Part shown: in pieces, positions 46,150 through 58,452 of the stretch
Numbering within the stretch: the first letter of the stretch is position 1
Layout: every line of letters starts with the position of its first letter
Source: Nymphaea colorata
Taxonomy: Eukaryota; Streptophyta; Magnoliopsida; Nymphaeales; Nymphaeaceae
Length of the DNA: 64,000 bases
Direction of reading: 5' to 3'
NCBI RefSeq assembly: GCF_008831285.2
Contig: NC_045139.1
Span: forward strand, 13,064,354 to 13,128,353
Notes under the pieces: model-generated
The model's input: the letters and a program-made list of their open reading frames with translations, nothing else
Told to the model about the DNA's origin: nothing
The model's database searches: none
Translations under genes and position numbers: made by a program

Positions 46150-46737
46150 TGTTGGGAGATCGCAGTGAGACTTGAATTATAGTTCCCATGCCTACTAAGT
46201 ATCCAAGGTAATTCGGAGATAAGACTCCACATGAACCATCTTTCTTGATCAGTATCGGAAGCACTGTATTAGGCGTCGGGTTTGAGACTATGGATCAGGT
46301 CCCCATGAGACTGATCAAAGAGCTTATAAAAGGGGTCGAAGGATCAAAGTTAGGGTATGACATGTTTTGAGCGTTGCCCCTCTGGTGAGGGAGAACCCAA
46401 ATCTGGGATTAGGGCTGAGTGTGTGCATGTGAGTTTCGGATTTGCTCTTGTAAGGGTTAATCAAGGTTAGCGGTGGCTAACAATGGTATCAGAGCCAAGC
46501 AGGCCATTTCCATAGACGATCATCAATGGCCCTCTTCAACCATCAGACGAGATTCTAGACAATTACACACTTCTGCAGCTGATCCAAGTGCTTATACAAA
46601 GGGGTCAAGGGACCCAAGTTAGGGCATGACATGTTTTGAGCGTTGGTGAGGGAGAACCCTAATCTGGTATTAGGGCTGATGTGTGCGTGTGAGTTTGGGA
46701 TTTTCTCTTCTAAGGGTTTATCAAGGTTAGCGCTAAC
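46150..46737 (+). mobile_element. LTR-primer site-LTR relic, internal region deleted
   Basis: LTR 46150-46482 starts TGTTGGGAGATC and ends GGCTAACA. One base later comes TGGTATCAGAGCCA (46484-46497), an initiator-Met tRNA primer site. After about 80 bp a second LTR copy, lacking its 5' half, runs from about 46577 to GCTAACA at 46737. They share GACATGTTTTGAGCGTT and GGGAGAACCC. No coding DNA remains. It could be a TRIM or a larger element after internal deletion. Confidence 0.75.
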
Positions 46738-48800
46738 ACACCCGAAAAGTGAAGGCAAACACTAAATGCATTTCTTTCAAGAAAAAGCATGTTCATTGGA
46801 GTTAGCTGCTTAAGATTTTCACCTGTCCATCTTTATCTGGCACTCAACCATTAGATATTTTTCAACTGTTTATTCTCACTATGCGTCAACATAACCAGCT
46901 CGAGGAATCCACCAAGTTTTAAACCGTTCCCATCTTCCAGATGGCTTTGAGTAAGATATGTAAGTGCAGAGACTAACATTTGACAAAATCTGCAAGTTGG
47001 TATGACCCATGGAGTTTCCCGCGAAAAAGGGTGAATAGCGGTTAGCATCTCACGTTGCCCAACGGGAGGGTAACTAAGAAGTAAATGATACCACCATGTA
47101 CGTGATGAAACAATCAACGACATCTGAAAGTAATCTGTACATAATAACAGTAACAATAAATGAAGAACTAGACAAAACCGGCAAGCAACTCGCTTACAGG
47201 TCGCGGGAACGAAACAGCCGTGTTTAAAGGGAAAGAGGGCACTGCATACCTTGGATCATGGCACAACCGGCATTTCCTTGTTATACCATTTTACAGCATT
47301 TCGCCGTCTTCGAATCATGGAAAGCATAACAAAACCGATAAGCGGAGATGAGATTGTCAGAGAACCTGAAAGAACGCCCCAAAATGTTTAACCGTGGAAG
47401 AGAAATTTCAGACGCTCCTTCGACAGAAAATGGAAAGAACATGAAAATCTACCCACCGCAATAAGGTAGGTAAGCGCCACTACGTAGCACACGAGATCTG
47501 CATAGACGCGAGATCCCCAAAAGAAGTTGGAAAGAAAAGAAGGGCGTGAAAGAAGAAAAAGGGAAACACGAACTGAAACAAAGAAGGGGAGGAATTGCCG
47601 TCAGGATAAAGAGGACACCGAGAGATAACGCGTGCAACGAGAATGGGGTGAGTATTGAAGTTTAGGGGTTGGTTAAGCCGACAGCAATGGAGGTGAGTCG
47701 AGGATAAGAACGTTCGGACATGAGAAGAGACAAAAACGGGGGAGCGAGTCTGCGCAGAAAGAAATTGAAATAATCGGAAGGGTGGGAACTTACGGGAAGA
47801 CCGGCAAGCCTCTCCGGCCGCAACGGTACTTTATGCACTAACGTTTTGGTTGAAAAAAAAACAAAGAAATGAATGAAATGAAAAGGAAAAGAAAAAGTTT
47901 GATTAAAAAATTTGTTTGAATAAGAAAAAAAAACTAAAAATCATGGTTATTTGGATTATATAAATAAAAAAAAACAGAATTTATAATATTTTATAATAAT
48001 ACTTCTCTTAAAAGGATGAGAGGTTTCAAAAAAGACACATAAACAACCATTTTACCTTGCTCGTGTGTTTTTCATCCCAATGACACTTGGATCCTCTATT
48101 ATCTCAAAATGAAAGCCCTGGTATAGTGACCTTCCCATTCTCGATTAGATACTGTTGAAAATCCAAAAAGCTTGAGTAACAATTTATTCAGACCCTCGAA
48201 AGTTAGCTAAGTCCACGACTGCAACCACATCTCGTTTTTTTCATCTCAAACATCATCATTAGTTCTCGTTGGGAGGCTCTGCCCAAGAGACCGCGGGCAT
48301 TCCGGCTGATCATCTTCATAGAAACCAATGATGAAGGGCTGCGCAATGGTGCAAGCTAAATATATAACTAGCAATACCAACAATCATCCTTCAATGCCTA
48401 ACTCCAATCTCTCTCTTTATTTTTATTTTTTTATTAGCATTACTTGTTATTTCTAATATACAAGAAAAATAATAAAAATCAAACGACTGTTTCAGATTCC
48501 CATAGATGAAGGCATGCTCTTCCGTTCATTTTCATATCTAAGGAGGATGCCCTTCACATTTACTGCTTCACAAGTAGGCCGTTCAATTGCCCGAACATGG
48601 TGCTTGCTAGGCTTAAAAGTATGATAATCACAAATTCGAATTGAAGAGTGGCACACATCAAAGATTTAATTTTATAAAAAACTACCATGACAGAGGAGGT
48701 TATGACGACATCAAGAACTGCCACTAGCAGTTAGGAGAGCAACAAGGTATTATCAAAATTTTAAGATAAATGAAAGTAATTTTAAGACACATAATACCAA
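46738..48800. other. No gene assigned; one open minus-strand segment
   Basis: A minus-strand frame at 47124-46851 begins at a good acceptor (TACTTTCAG) and has gene-like composition (SRTWWYHLLLSY, VIPTCRFCQML), but I recognise no family and found no convincing partner exon. 47.2-47.8 kb is GC-richer and could be its 5' region. Left unassigned. Confidence 0.3.
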
Positions 48801-48876
48801 TGTATATATACACACTAATAAATTCATCTGTATCAAATATTAATGCATATGAAAGGCCATAAACCAAATGAAAGGA

Positions 48877-49165
48877 GAGAGACAAGCATTGGACGTTGGT
48901 GGGTAGAGTATGAGGAGCGCCGAAAAGCAGAAAAAACAAAATCTATAAGCAGAAGAAGAAGAAGAAGAGAGAGATAGAGAAGCATCAGACGTTGGTGGGT
49001 AGAGTATGAGAAGCACCGAAAAGCAGAAAAAAAATCTACAAGAAGAAGAAGAAGAAGAAGAAGAAGAAGAAGAAGAAGAAGAAGAAGAAGATGATGATGA
49101 TGAGAGAGAGAGAGAAGCATCAGACGTTGGTGGGCAGAGTATGAGAGAGAAAAAGCAGGAAAAAC
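48877..49165. repeat. Three decayed tandem units plus (GAA)n
   Basis: The phrase ACGTTGGTGGG.AGAGTATGAG occurs near 48893, 48989 and 49123, each within GA-rich sequence, with GCCGAAAAGCAG or ACCGAAAAGCAG after the first two. (GAA)n at 49040-49090 separates units two and three. Poly-Ser or poly-Leu frames on the minus strand come only from this run. Confidence 0.8.
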
Positions 49166-49186
49166 AACAATGAAAAAGAAGAAGAG

Positions 49187-49218
<32 letters not shown>

Positions 49219-49279
49219 GGACGCACCTTGTTCCTTGCTAAGCGTCCCTTCACTCCTGGAGAAAAAGCAGCAGATGTGA

Positions 49280-50577
49280 GCAAGAGTCTTCTTGCGCAGG
49301 GGAGGAGGCCTCTCTCTTCCTTGTTTGTTGAAGACGTGAAAAGAATGGGAGGGATAGTGTGAGAATAAAAAGACTTTTCCACTTTCCTTCCTTTTCTTTC
49401 CTTCCCAATCTGTCCGATTTAAGAGGGAAGAGATTTATACTACACAATCTCTCACTTTCCTTTTTCATTTCCCTCCCCTCGCAGCCAAACACACTTTCTT
49501 CCTTTCACTTCATTCTCCTCCTTTCTAATTTGACATATAACTGCATATAATATGACATATTGTGTTAATTGCAATATATAGTTTGGAAAAAGTTATAAGA
49601 AGCCATCAAGTGCTAAGTTGTACATTGCTATTAGGACTAATAAGAACCTGAATTACTTTAACCCTGGAACCAATGATGTGATTGTAAGTCTCATTCAAAC
49701 AATTACATTTTTCTATCTCAACAACATATATATTATCATATACTCAAATAATTGTATTCTTCATGATAATTGTAAAATCAACTAAATGAACAACTCAAAA
49801 CAGTGCCTCAAGAGACACAAGATACTCCAAAAAGTAATGATGTATACTCCACAGTGATGGAGTAAGAGATATATGATAGAGTACGAATGATGGAGCTTGG
49901 TGTTAGTCCTTTTTAATTTGGATCGTCTTTTAAATCGGGTGAAATATGCATTATGTGGGAAGAATATGCATCCTTCAAGGATAAAGTTTTTTCGCTTGAG
50001 TCTCAATTTCTTCAATTTCATGCTCAAGTTACTTAGTTTATGCTACAACAGTAGGGTGATACAAACCTAGGTTACATAACATCTTACTTGTTGTAATGAG
50101 TGATATATGTTAAAGTTCATTTCTAATAGAACTAACATATTTTCTTAATGTTCATTTTAGACCAAACTTTCACTTCATCAATGAGATTGTTGTGTGAAAA
50201 GTTTATGTTAACGTTATGTTAAAAATGTTTTTGTAGTTTTAAACTACAGTGAATTAGTTGTATTGTAATATAAGTGTGAATGTCTATTATACATATACAT
50301 TTGATTTGTAGACATGTAATTGTTTTGTTTATTTTGATAAATGGACAATGTAAGCAGGTATGTTGTATATGTATTTTCGATTTTTGAAAAAAATATGTCA
50401 TACTCGGATAGAAAAAGAAAACTTAAAAGACTTTCACTAAGGCCTAAATTTGCATTAATAAATAGTAATAACAACGTTAGGCGGACATCTTTAATCGACA
50501 TCCAAAGGTTTGTCAGTCAAAATTTTTACTGACGCCAAGTTATATGTCGGTAAAAAATTTTACGAACGTCCATGTCC
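49280..50577. other. No gene recognised
   Basis: AT-rich. The stretch 50480-50577 has GTCAGTAAAA-type and GTCGGTAAAA-type motifs that resemble inner parts of CACTA elements, just before the duplicated segment. Confidence 0.35.
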
Positions 50578-50967
50578 ATTATCAGTATAGTTTTTACTAA
50601 CAACCTTGAGGATGTCTAAAATAATTGATTATTACAAATGCGGTCGGACATCCATAATAATCAATATTTACCTACATGTAGACTGTGCTGGTGATATTTG
50701 ACGTCGGTCCTGTGTGTCGGTGATGATTTTTACCGACACATTCTTCACCAATGACGTCACAAAAAGTTGGTATAAGCATTACCAACGTGCGCCTCTGCTT
50801 CATCAACATTTTCTGACAGTCAGTAATGTTTTTTTTTTTTTTTTTTTGTAGTGACAAAACCGTTTAGAAGCTCAACTCAAGATATCAGACAACAAAAAGG
50901 TTAATTTTGAGATACATCTTTATCTATTGCTAAACTTTTGCCTTCTTGCGAGAAGTGGGCTAATGTT
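50578..50967. repeat. Duplicated segment copy 2, with a CACTA-type end
   Basis: 390 bp matching 45134-45527 in the same orientation with few differences (T-run length, a short gap near GACGTCGG). The CACTA-type end GTAGTG is at 50848-50853. Confidence 0.85.
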
Positions 50968-52239
50968 GAAGTGGAGTGAGTAGAGCAAAATTGGTTCCCC
51001 AATTGTCACCAACAGTGCGTACCATTTGAGATCGAAGCAGTTCTGTTATGTTCAACTACGATGGGTGGCAAAACCTTGGGCTTAGGCGGCCTACAGGGAC
51101 TTCGACTTTATAGCTAGGCTGTGGACGGGGGAACAGTTGTATGCCTAACTAGAGGCTTGCATGTGGCATATATCCGCAAAGGCGAGTGGTAAATGTGTGC
51201 GTTTTAAGGGCAAAACTTTTACTTCTCTTGTTAATTTGTATCAGATTTGAGCTATCAGAGATTTAATTAAATCAGACGGTTCATGCGAATCTCAAACAGT
51301 TAACTTTCGTGTGGCTACTACCAACCAAGGGATGATCCTTGGTTAATTAGGAGTGGAGGATGGGCGTTAGCCAGTTAGGCAGGTCCCTGCCAAATTTTGC
51401 CAAGAGAGAATGCATGCAGTTAAAGATATATATCAATTTTTTGCACAAATAAGTTTCATCTGCATGTTGATCGAGCAGAAGAAGCTTTTATTACATAATA
51501 TATCATGATGCTGCATGGCTGCTTTTCAACTGATCGGATTCACACCATAATCAAGCATCAATTAAGCATGGTCTGATTCCATTCCATATCAAACTGAAGC
51601 ACGGGGAGGCCGTGATGATTTGTAAATATGGCATGGTTGTAAAAATGCTTTAATCTTTTTTTAAAAAAAAAACTGAGACATGTACCATTATCAAGAGAAC
51701 TGGTAGGAGTCTATCAATCAAGAATGTCTTCTCAAACAGCGCACACACACACACTCCCTCCCCTTACCTCAGAGGGGCAGTGGGAATCATCAGGCAATTA
51801 GTCGGCAGGGTGAGGAATCAGGAAGCTTCTCAGATCGCTTAAGACTGACAGGAATCCCGAATAGCATAACCAATGAAGTCGGCCTTTTAATTGACCGAGG
51901 TACTCGCATCTGGCTCGTGACTCTCTTTTAAAATTCCAATCTCAGGGCCAAGCAGCATCAGACATCGTCTCCCGCTCCACATTTCCTTCCAACGCACGCC
52001 AAAGAGACGAAGAAGCGAGAGGACGTGTCTGCAAAGAAGATTGAACGAGATGCGAGGGCCTTCTGTCGCCTGTCCGCTCTTTCTTGCTTCCGCATATAAT
52101 TAAGCGGCGCCCCCACAAAGGAATTTCTCGGTTATCCAACTCCAACACCAATTTATACGCGTCATTGTTTGAGCCGTGAGCTGCACGAATATTGAAAAAT
52201 AATAAGCGAATCAGTGAAACCGGCAACAATTCATAAGAA
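50968..52239. other. No gene recognised, distal upstream of the ATL gene
   Basis: No domain or repeat family recognised. A minus-strand frame at 52229-51942 has no known motif. Confidence 0.4.
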
Positions 52240-52602
52240 AGAGAGAGAGATGACCGAGAAAGCCTGTTGGGTCAACTTGAGATCACCAACTCATGAAAGA
52301 GAGAGATGACCGAGAAAGCCAGCAGAGCCAAGAGTTGACTTTCAGAAATGCCCTCTGACCTCGGCATTATATTGCACCACGACTAGCTCATCCCCACCCT
52401 CTCTCTCTCTCTCTCATCGTACAGGCTGCATAGGAGAGAACGAAAGATGCGTCTTCATGGAGTTCTCAACGCCGTCGAGTCATTGACAATGCCATCTATA
52501 TCTATTTGACGTGAATGATCACGTTCCCCGCCCCATTGTTTGGACGCTTCTGTGCAAAGGCTGCGCCGCTGCAAGAGTCTCAGAGAGAGAGAGAGAGAGA
52601 AT
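52240..52602 (+). promoter_or_regulatory. Putative promoter and leader of the ATL gene
   Basis: Contains a duplicated phrase GAGAGAGATGACCGAGAAAGCC (near 52241 and 52301). W-box core motifs are TTGACT at 52335-52340 and, reversed, GTCAAC at 52271. W boxes bind WRKY factors, and many ATL genes respond to elicitors, so stress control is plausible but inferred. CT and GA runs lie at 52400-52416 and 52581-52600, the latter in the leader directly before the ATG. Confidence 0.4.
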
Positions 52603-53097
52603 ATGAGCAACAACACCGGCGTTTCCGACAACGACCCCAAAGACGTTCCGGCGAGTGGGATTGCTTACGGAACGGGCTTCGCCTTGGGCGTGTTCCTCCT
52701 CATTACCACCATCACCGTCGTATCTTACTTCTGTGCCCGCGCCAGCACCACCACACGGCGGCAACTACCGCAATCCGACCATCCCATCAACCGATTGGTA
52801 GTCGTCGGCGGAGGTCTGGACGACGCCACCCTGCGATCTTACCCAACGCTCACCTATTCCGAGGCCACGCTCCCGAGGGACTCCGATATCCCCAATCGCT
52901 GTGCCATCTGCTTGGCGGACTACAACGACTCGGACGTGCTCCGGCTGCTGCCTGATTGCGGCCACTTGTTCCATCTAAACTGTCTGGATCGCTGGTTGAA
53001 GCAGCATCCGACCTGCCCAATTTGCCGAACCTCTCCCCCGCCCTACTCCATGCCCACCTCATCGGCGGTAGCTGTTCCCTTGGCCCAAGTGGTATAG
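52603..53097 (+). CDS. ATL-family RING-H2 E3 ubiquitin ligase, membrane-anchored
   Basis: Seen: 164 codons, no intron, as usual for ATL genes. A hydrophobic segment spans about 19-43 (GFALGVFLLITTITVV). The GLD motif is at 71-73. The RING-H2 finger has C100, C103, C119, H121, H124, C127, C138 and C141, with the ATL spacing of 15 residues between the second and third ligands and 10 between the sixth and seventh, and W131 in place for E2 contact. Known: ATLs are membrane E3 ligases that pass ubiquitin from E2 to targets, often in defence and stress. ATG 52603 is chosen because the in-frame sequence upstream is GA-repeat leader. The short tail after the RING is proline/serine-rich. Looks intact; substrate unknown. 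Confidence 0.93.
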   Translation: MSNNTGVSDNDPKDVPASGIAYGTGFALGVFLLITTITVVSYFCARASTTTRRQLPQSDHPINRLVVVGGGLDDATLRSYPTLTYSEATLPRDSDIPNRCAICLADYNDSDVLRLLPDCGHLFHLNCLDRWLKQHPTCPICRTSPPPYSMPTSSAVAVPLAQVV

Positions 53098-53589
53098 AAT
53101 GAGCTGGCGAGCAAGCTAGACTACTGAACTTCAAGCGGCAATCCGGCCGATCACCCGGAAAAACCGAGATGCGTCTGGTTAGAAGCCTCCTCCTCGTTCC
53201 TCTGGCTATGTTCTCTTGCTGTACGTATATATACTCGAGGATCATGCCCCATTACAATTTACATGTAGCTAGGCCGTCCCCTTCTATTTACTTGTTTTTG
53301 GCATTGGAAGGGTAAAAGCACCTACATGAGATTATTTATTTGTTAATTTCGTCATTCATGTTTAATTATAAATTAAACTCGTAGCTAGAGATCAAGGGCC
53401 CGCAAAGAAAAGCAAAAGAAAGAGCTAAGTTATATTGATGCTGCCAAGAGGCCTCTTCCGTGAATATCATGCAAGCTGTCCACCCACTCTCCCTCGCCCG
53501 AGAGGTATCTTCCCCTTTTTCTTCCAGATAAGTGATTCGAAACAAACAAACATGGTATCGGATCGTCTCGTCCCTAACATACTTGCATC
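53098..53589. other. 3' flank of the ATL gene
   Basis: Nothing coding is recognised. It should hold the 3' UTR and polyadenylation site, but no single signal stands out. Confidence 0.4.
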
Positions 53590-54455
53590 TGCGAGAATGT
53601 CAAGTGTGCAATTTATTTTTAACTAAAAAAGATATCGGATGGAGCTCTAGCAACTTTGATTCCTAAAAAATATTTAAGGTTTTCCCAGTCCTTTATGTGA
53701 AAACAAGAATGGAAAAATTTCTTGATAGAGTTGATGTTTTGATAATCATTGCTTGCAATAGCAAGATCGTCAATATATATAAGAATGACCATAAAACTAT
53801 TTCTAGTACATCGGGTGAATAATATATAATATTGCAGCTGATTGAAGAAATTTTGCATCCATTAAGCTGAGGTGCGCTTGTGGAACCAATTGCCTGGGGT
53901 TTGCTTGAGTATACCTATTGGCAACATTTTGTACTTTATAACATTCAAAAGTTCCGTTAGATTATCGTTTAATCTTGTACACCCACCAACAACCAATAGG
54001 GTTCTTATGAGGAGGCACTATAGTGGTAGACCACGTGTCATTCTGTTCAAGCCCTTGATCCCATCAGCCATGATGTCTCATCAATGTTGATATTGTACTG
54101 CTTCACCAAACATGGAGGGTTCGACATCACTCATGAGAGATGACAAGAAAGCAAAATAAGAGTGACATAATTTAGGGTTATTGAGATATTTTTGAATTGG
54201 GTAATGTATTTAAAGAGGACGGATTGTACGGTAGAGCTTGATTACAAGTTGGATTTTAAATCATCACATTCAAACAAATATAATCTCGGATGTAGGTGGG
54301 CTATTGATGTTCAAAAGTGGATCTATGCATGGTATTTTCAGTGGTAATGCCTGGCCTAGAAGACAAAGTAGTGGGCTCGATGGCGGAAGTGTGTTCAGTG
54401 ACATAAGTCGTGGATTGCTCGTAGCCTCAGCAGCTAACGTCCCCAATTCTTGAGA
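53590..54455 (-). pseudogene. Copia pol relic
   Basis: On the minus strand, across frames: an integrase-to-RT linker (ELGTLAAEATSNPRLMSL), IGCWWVYKIK of the RT start, RYTQA, then MVILIYIDDLAIASND, the RT active site as YIDD, and LKYFLGIKVAR. Several stops interrupt it and the QLDVKNAF region is lost. No LTR was recognised nearby. It lies just 3' of the ATL gene on the opposite strand. Confidence 0.8.
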
Positions 54456-54795
54456 GGTATAGGAAGAACTAGGGTATTGTCTTTCGCCATATTGGTATCA
54501 TGATTAGGAATGTCAGGTGACTATTCGTAAAGTGTTATTCAAAGTTCGTCTTCCTAATTACTTTTAGTAACGGCCACAACTGTCCCTAATGAGTTCTCAT
54601 TAGAAACAATTTTCAGGAAGTGTTCCTAAAAGTTAAAGTCCTAATTGCATTTTACAATGCATATGGGAATAGTCACCCCGACCGTTCCTCATACCTCATG
54701 CAATTACTTTTAGAAACGATTCATGATACTTTTAACACTAGTTTTTAATTTTTAACTATCAGACAACATCACATAGTAGCATAAAGCTTATAAGC

Positions 54796-54798
<3 letters not shown>

Positions 54799-54850
<52 letters not shown>
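54799..54850. repeat. Compound (TA)n(GA)n microsatellite
   Basis: About 13 TA units followed by about 13 GA units. Confidence 0.95.
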
Positions 54851-54855
<5 letters not shown>

Positions 54856-56340
54856 GATAAAATGGGTCTATTTGTTGAATATATAATCTGAACACTATTT
54901 GTTTTCTCATAATTGTTTTGGATATTATCATTTGAAACTTCTATGACCTCATGTTTAGACATTGGATGAGCAAATTGAAGTTCATTTGGTATGCAATTGC
55001 AGGCTAAAACGATGTATAGTACCCTCAATCATAAATTATGAAAACGCTCATCGTCTAGTGCTTATGTAGGTAACTCCAACGTTTCCAATTCTAGGGTGCT
55101 AGTTTAGTCAAAGTGACATTTTTGTGCCATACTTTGGATGACTTAATAAAAGACATACTTCACTATGTCATTACATTTGATGAATGCTATTAGTATCTTG
55201 GAATTTTGAGGTCACCCTATTTCATGATCTGCCACAAAAGGAGAACTCTCTTCTTATGAATGCTTTGAGCTTAACTCTTCTAACGTGTCTCACTTCTGTG
55301 CAAGTAACTGACATTACTGGAACAACATGTCAGTTTTTGTGTTTATTTGGTTGTCTCTTCTTCAGTGATCCCTTGGTTTATCTCTTCAATGCATCTCTTC
55401 TTTATAAGCCACTTGGCCTTTGTTTGGTAGTACTAATATTAATTCTTTTGCATCGTCAAAAAGGCAGACCTGGCATTCAATAAGTTCTTTTTTGCCTTTC
55501 AATCCAATTGTCAAACTATATGTAGTAACATATACCAGAAGTGGCAGAAAAATACATCGAGTTAGCAAAGTTGCGCCACAGCAAGTAATTGGACAAATAG
55601 CATGTTCTTCATAGATGGTTTTCATTAACTGTTAAGTCCTAAAAATGAAGGATATGCCGAAGTGTCCATACGGGGCAGGATTTAGTAAAGGCTAAAACAT
55701 TACTAGCATAGATACTCTATACTAGCTATTCTGACTGCCTTTATGCAAGAATTTAATGCGCATGAGGCCCTTGTCCGTGGGTACTACCACGTCATCTTCG
55801 TCGAAGCCATATACTGACATAGTTGTGGGCTGATGTTCTCCTCCTGAGCAACCGACTGCCCGGAATCATTGTCGCCATAACTGCACACTTCAGCCAAAGC
55901 ATATCCAGCTTCCAAGTAGGGTCCTATTCAATCATTTGAAATTCTCAGGCTTGGATGCTTTTGTAGTGTCTTTGCATCCCAATGCTTGGAATTTTAATGT
56001 TCGATAAGAGTGTTTGGCTACTCATCGTCTTTGAATCAATCGGCTGCTGGAGTGTCTTCGCTGGAGACAAGATATATATTCTGAAGGAAAAAGCAGGAGA
56101 CAGGCTTCTCAAACACTTAGTAAAATGCAGGAGACGGGCTTCTCATGCACATGTTCTCTTGCTATGCTAAACAAACAAACACGTAAACAATGTACTTAAA
56201 ACATATGTTTAGATCCATATCAACACTATTGCATCCTATTCCGGACACTCAATCAATGATCATGGTTCAAGCCTTGGTAATTGGCTTCCTTAGTTAACTT
56301 CTCTCATAATCCAATTTCCCATGTATTTAGCTATCCAAGT
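54851..56340. other. No gene recognised
   Basis: Moderately long open frames at 55184-55614 show no known domain. The duplicated phrase GCAGGAGAC.GGCTTCTCA occurs at 56094 and 56128. Confidence 0.35.
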
Positions 56341-56346
56341 CCAAAT

Positions 56347-56433
56347 TAACTATTTACATCCCTACACTTCCCCATGTATCATTTTTTTTTTCTATTTACA
56401 TCCCTACACTTCCCCATGTATCATTTTTTTTTT
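56347..56433. repeat. 43-bp tandem duplication at the SINE insertion site
   Basis: CTATTTACATCCCTACACTT..CCCCATGTATCAT plus a T run occurs twice in direct succession. The second copy runs into the SINE tail. Confidence 0.85.
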
Positions 56434-56622
56434 TTAGGGTGATTGGTTCATTCCACCGCCCTAAGAGAGACTACAGCCCCCCCCCCCTGGTTTACCGAGC
56501 TTGCTTCGGGCCCAAGACTGAGCGCTTCTGGAGTGGGCAGGTGATGCCCAAGGACTCGATCCCAAGTTCTTAGCGGACGGAGCACTTCCCCCGCGCCAGT
56601 GCACTATAACTTCTTGGGGTAT
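56422..56622 (-). mobile_element. tRNA-derived SINE with target duplication
   Basis: Read on the minus strand: a pol III box A (TATAGTGCACTGG, 56608-56596) near the 5' end, a box B (GGGATCGAGTCC, 56563-56552) about 35-40 bp later, a unique body with a 13-base G run, and a 3' oligo(A) tail at the low-coordinate end. The 10-bp duplication CCCCATGTAT flanks it at 56412-56421 and 56623-56632. These are the hallmarks of a plant SINE. It codes for nothing and would need LINE enzymes to move. Confidence 0.85.
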
Positions 56623-56633
56623 CCCCATGTATG

Positions 56634-58452
56634 ATTGGATCTTGAGATGAATTCCAACTACCGTAATACAAACACACATGTTCTTCATGAAAGCAAATGA
56701 GATGCTGTGTGATTTGAGTAACAGATTATCTCATTTTCAATATCTGGTTTGACTATTTGTAGGCGTTTTTTCCTTATTCTATTTCTCCTCGAATCTTTCA
56801 GTACTTTTACTTGTGTTCTCCCTTTTTGTCCATAAAGTGAGAAAATTATGGAAAGCATTCTCAAGTTGGTTTTAAAAAGTGGTTTCCTTGAATGCTATAG
56901 GATTCTAGAATATACTACTCTTCTTTGGTATTTGATTCTCTAAGTAGGAATACCAGTTTTTTGAAGACTTTATTTTCTAGTTATTTTTCGTAGAGTTTAG
57001 AATATGATCATAATTTTATTGGATTTTGAGGATATGTTTTAATAGTTCGAATATTTGAAGTAGATTTAGTTTTTGTAGGTTCTCCGGCGAAGACACTTCA
57101 GCAGCCTTGATTGTTTTTGAAACCTTTTAGACGATGCTATCTTTGGGGAATCCCTGTCAAAATATTTATCAAGAAAAATAAGTGTTGACTGTCTAAGTGT
57201 TGAGTTCTTTGGGTACATTTCGGAGCCAGAAATTTTGGATGAAGGAAGGTGAATTATAATTTTAGGAGATAAAATATCATTTTTCAAAATTTTTATATAT
57301 GACAAGTGAAATTTTAATAAAAAAAACTTTGAGGAGGGTGGGGTGGTGGGCAGAGAACTCCGGCCCCTATCCCCTAAGTTAGGATAGTAGGCACTAGTAA
57401 GTTGCAGTTTCATTTTTAACAAAATCTACAAAAAATATTTAAAATGCCCTAAAAGGCTGGTGTCTGTATTCAAATGATAGACGAAGGGAGAGCATGGAAA
57501 CACACTACACCATTAAATAGTAAGGACGCAACTTAAGAGGCATCATCTGCACCACCCCCACCCCCTTCCCCCCCGGATCATATTAGTCATAAGTAGTGGA
57601 AGTGAGCAATACATATCTAAAGCAGGCTGATGTCTAGGGATGCATGTCGACCTTGTCGCGCATCATAAAGCAATACATATCTAAAGTAGGGGGACATTAG
57701 AATGAGGAATTTTGAGTAGGCTCACGAAAAGGTTGAAAGTGGCGAGTTACAGGAAGTAAAACCAAGGAGATCAGGGAGTGTTGTGTTCATTTGTAAAGTT
57801 CGGAGATATAATAAAGTATTAGCAAGATCCGCAGTTGTGACTCCTGAGGTTCCAAACCATGAGAGAGAGAGAGAGAGTGGTTACTCAAACGTGGCAGTTG
57901 ATTGCATAAAGCTCTGTCCGCTAATTACTGAGAGATCTTACTGAGACGTGAGTAGCTTGCACACACTGTGCCACTGCCATCAAACACTCTACTGCCGCCC
58001 CGATACGTCCAATCCCAGAAAAGCATCAACCGATCGGCCAGACAAACACCCTTTATTTTTAAATCTTGAATTTAGTTGGCGTGGGTGGGTTGCATCTGCA
58101 TATCGTTGGCCTCGCCCACCCAACCATGTATCCCTCGTCCAGGATTTTAATGAGCACCACTACCTATTTCACCGAACGACTCAGAGGACAGCGCCATTGC
58201 CAACCAACGACGCGAGTGGAGCCTCACTATTTTAATTCTTCCCCCATTCTTGAGTCAACGCATTATCACAGAGAGAGAAAGAGAGAGAGAGAGGCCTCCT
58301 CTTTTTCCATCTTTCCTTTTTATGAAGCAGCAGAGTCCATTTATGCAGCCAATCCTTCTCTGTGACTCGAAGCTGACGACCACCGCCTCAAATGATGCGA
58401 GCCTATTCACATTCCGCAGCAAGACACCGCCTGAGGCGGCGGTAAATTTTCA
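56634..58452. other. No gene recognised
   Basis: Includes CAATACATATCTAAAG.AGG repeated near 57608 and 57671, and short GA runs at 57862 and 58269. No domain is recognised on either strand. Confidence 0.35.

Noticed and set aside
48840-49382. Long serine- or leucine-rich open frames on the minus strand
   Set aside because: They are produced by the (GAA)n and GA repeats and carry no domain.
52515-53245. Overlapping frames on both strands across the ATL gene
   Set aside because: Shadows of the GC-rich ATL coding sequence.
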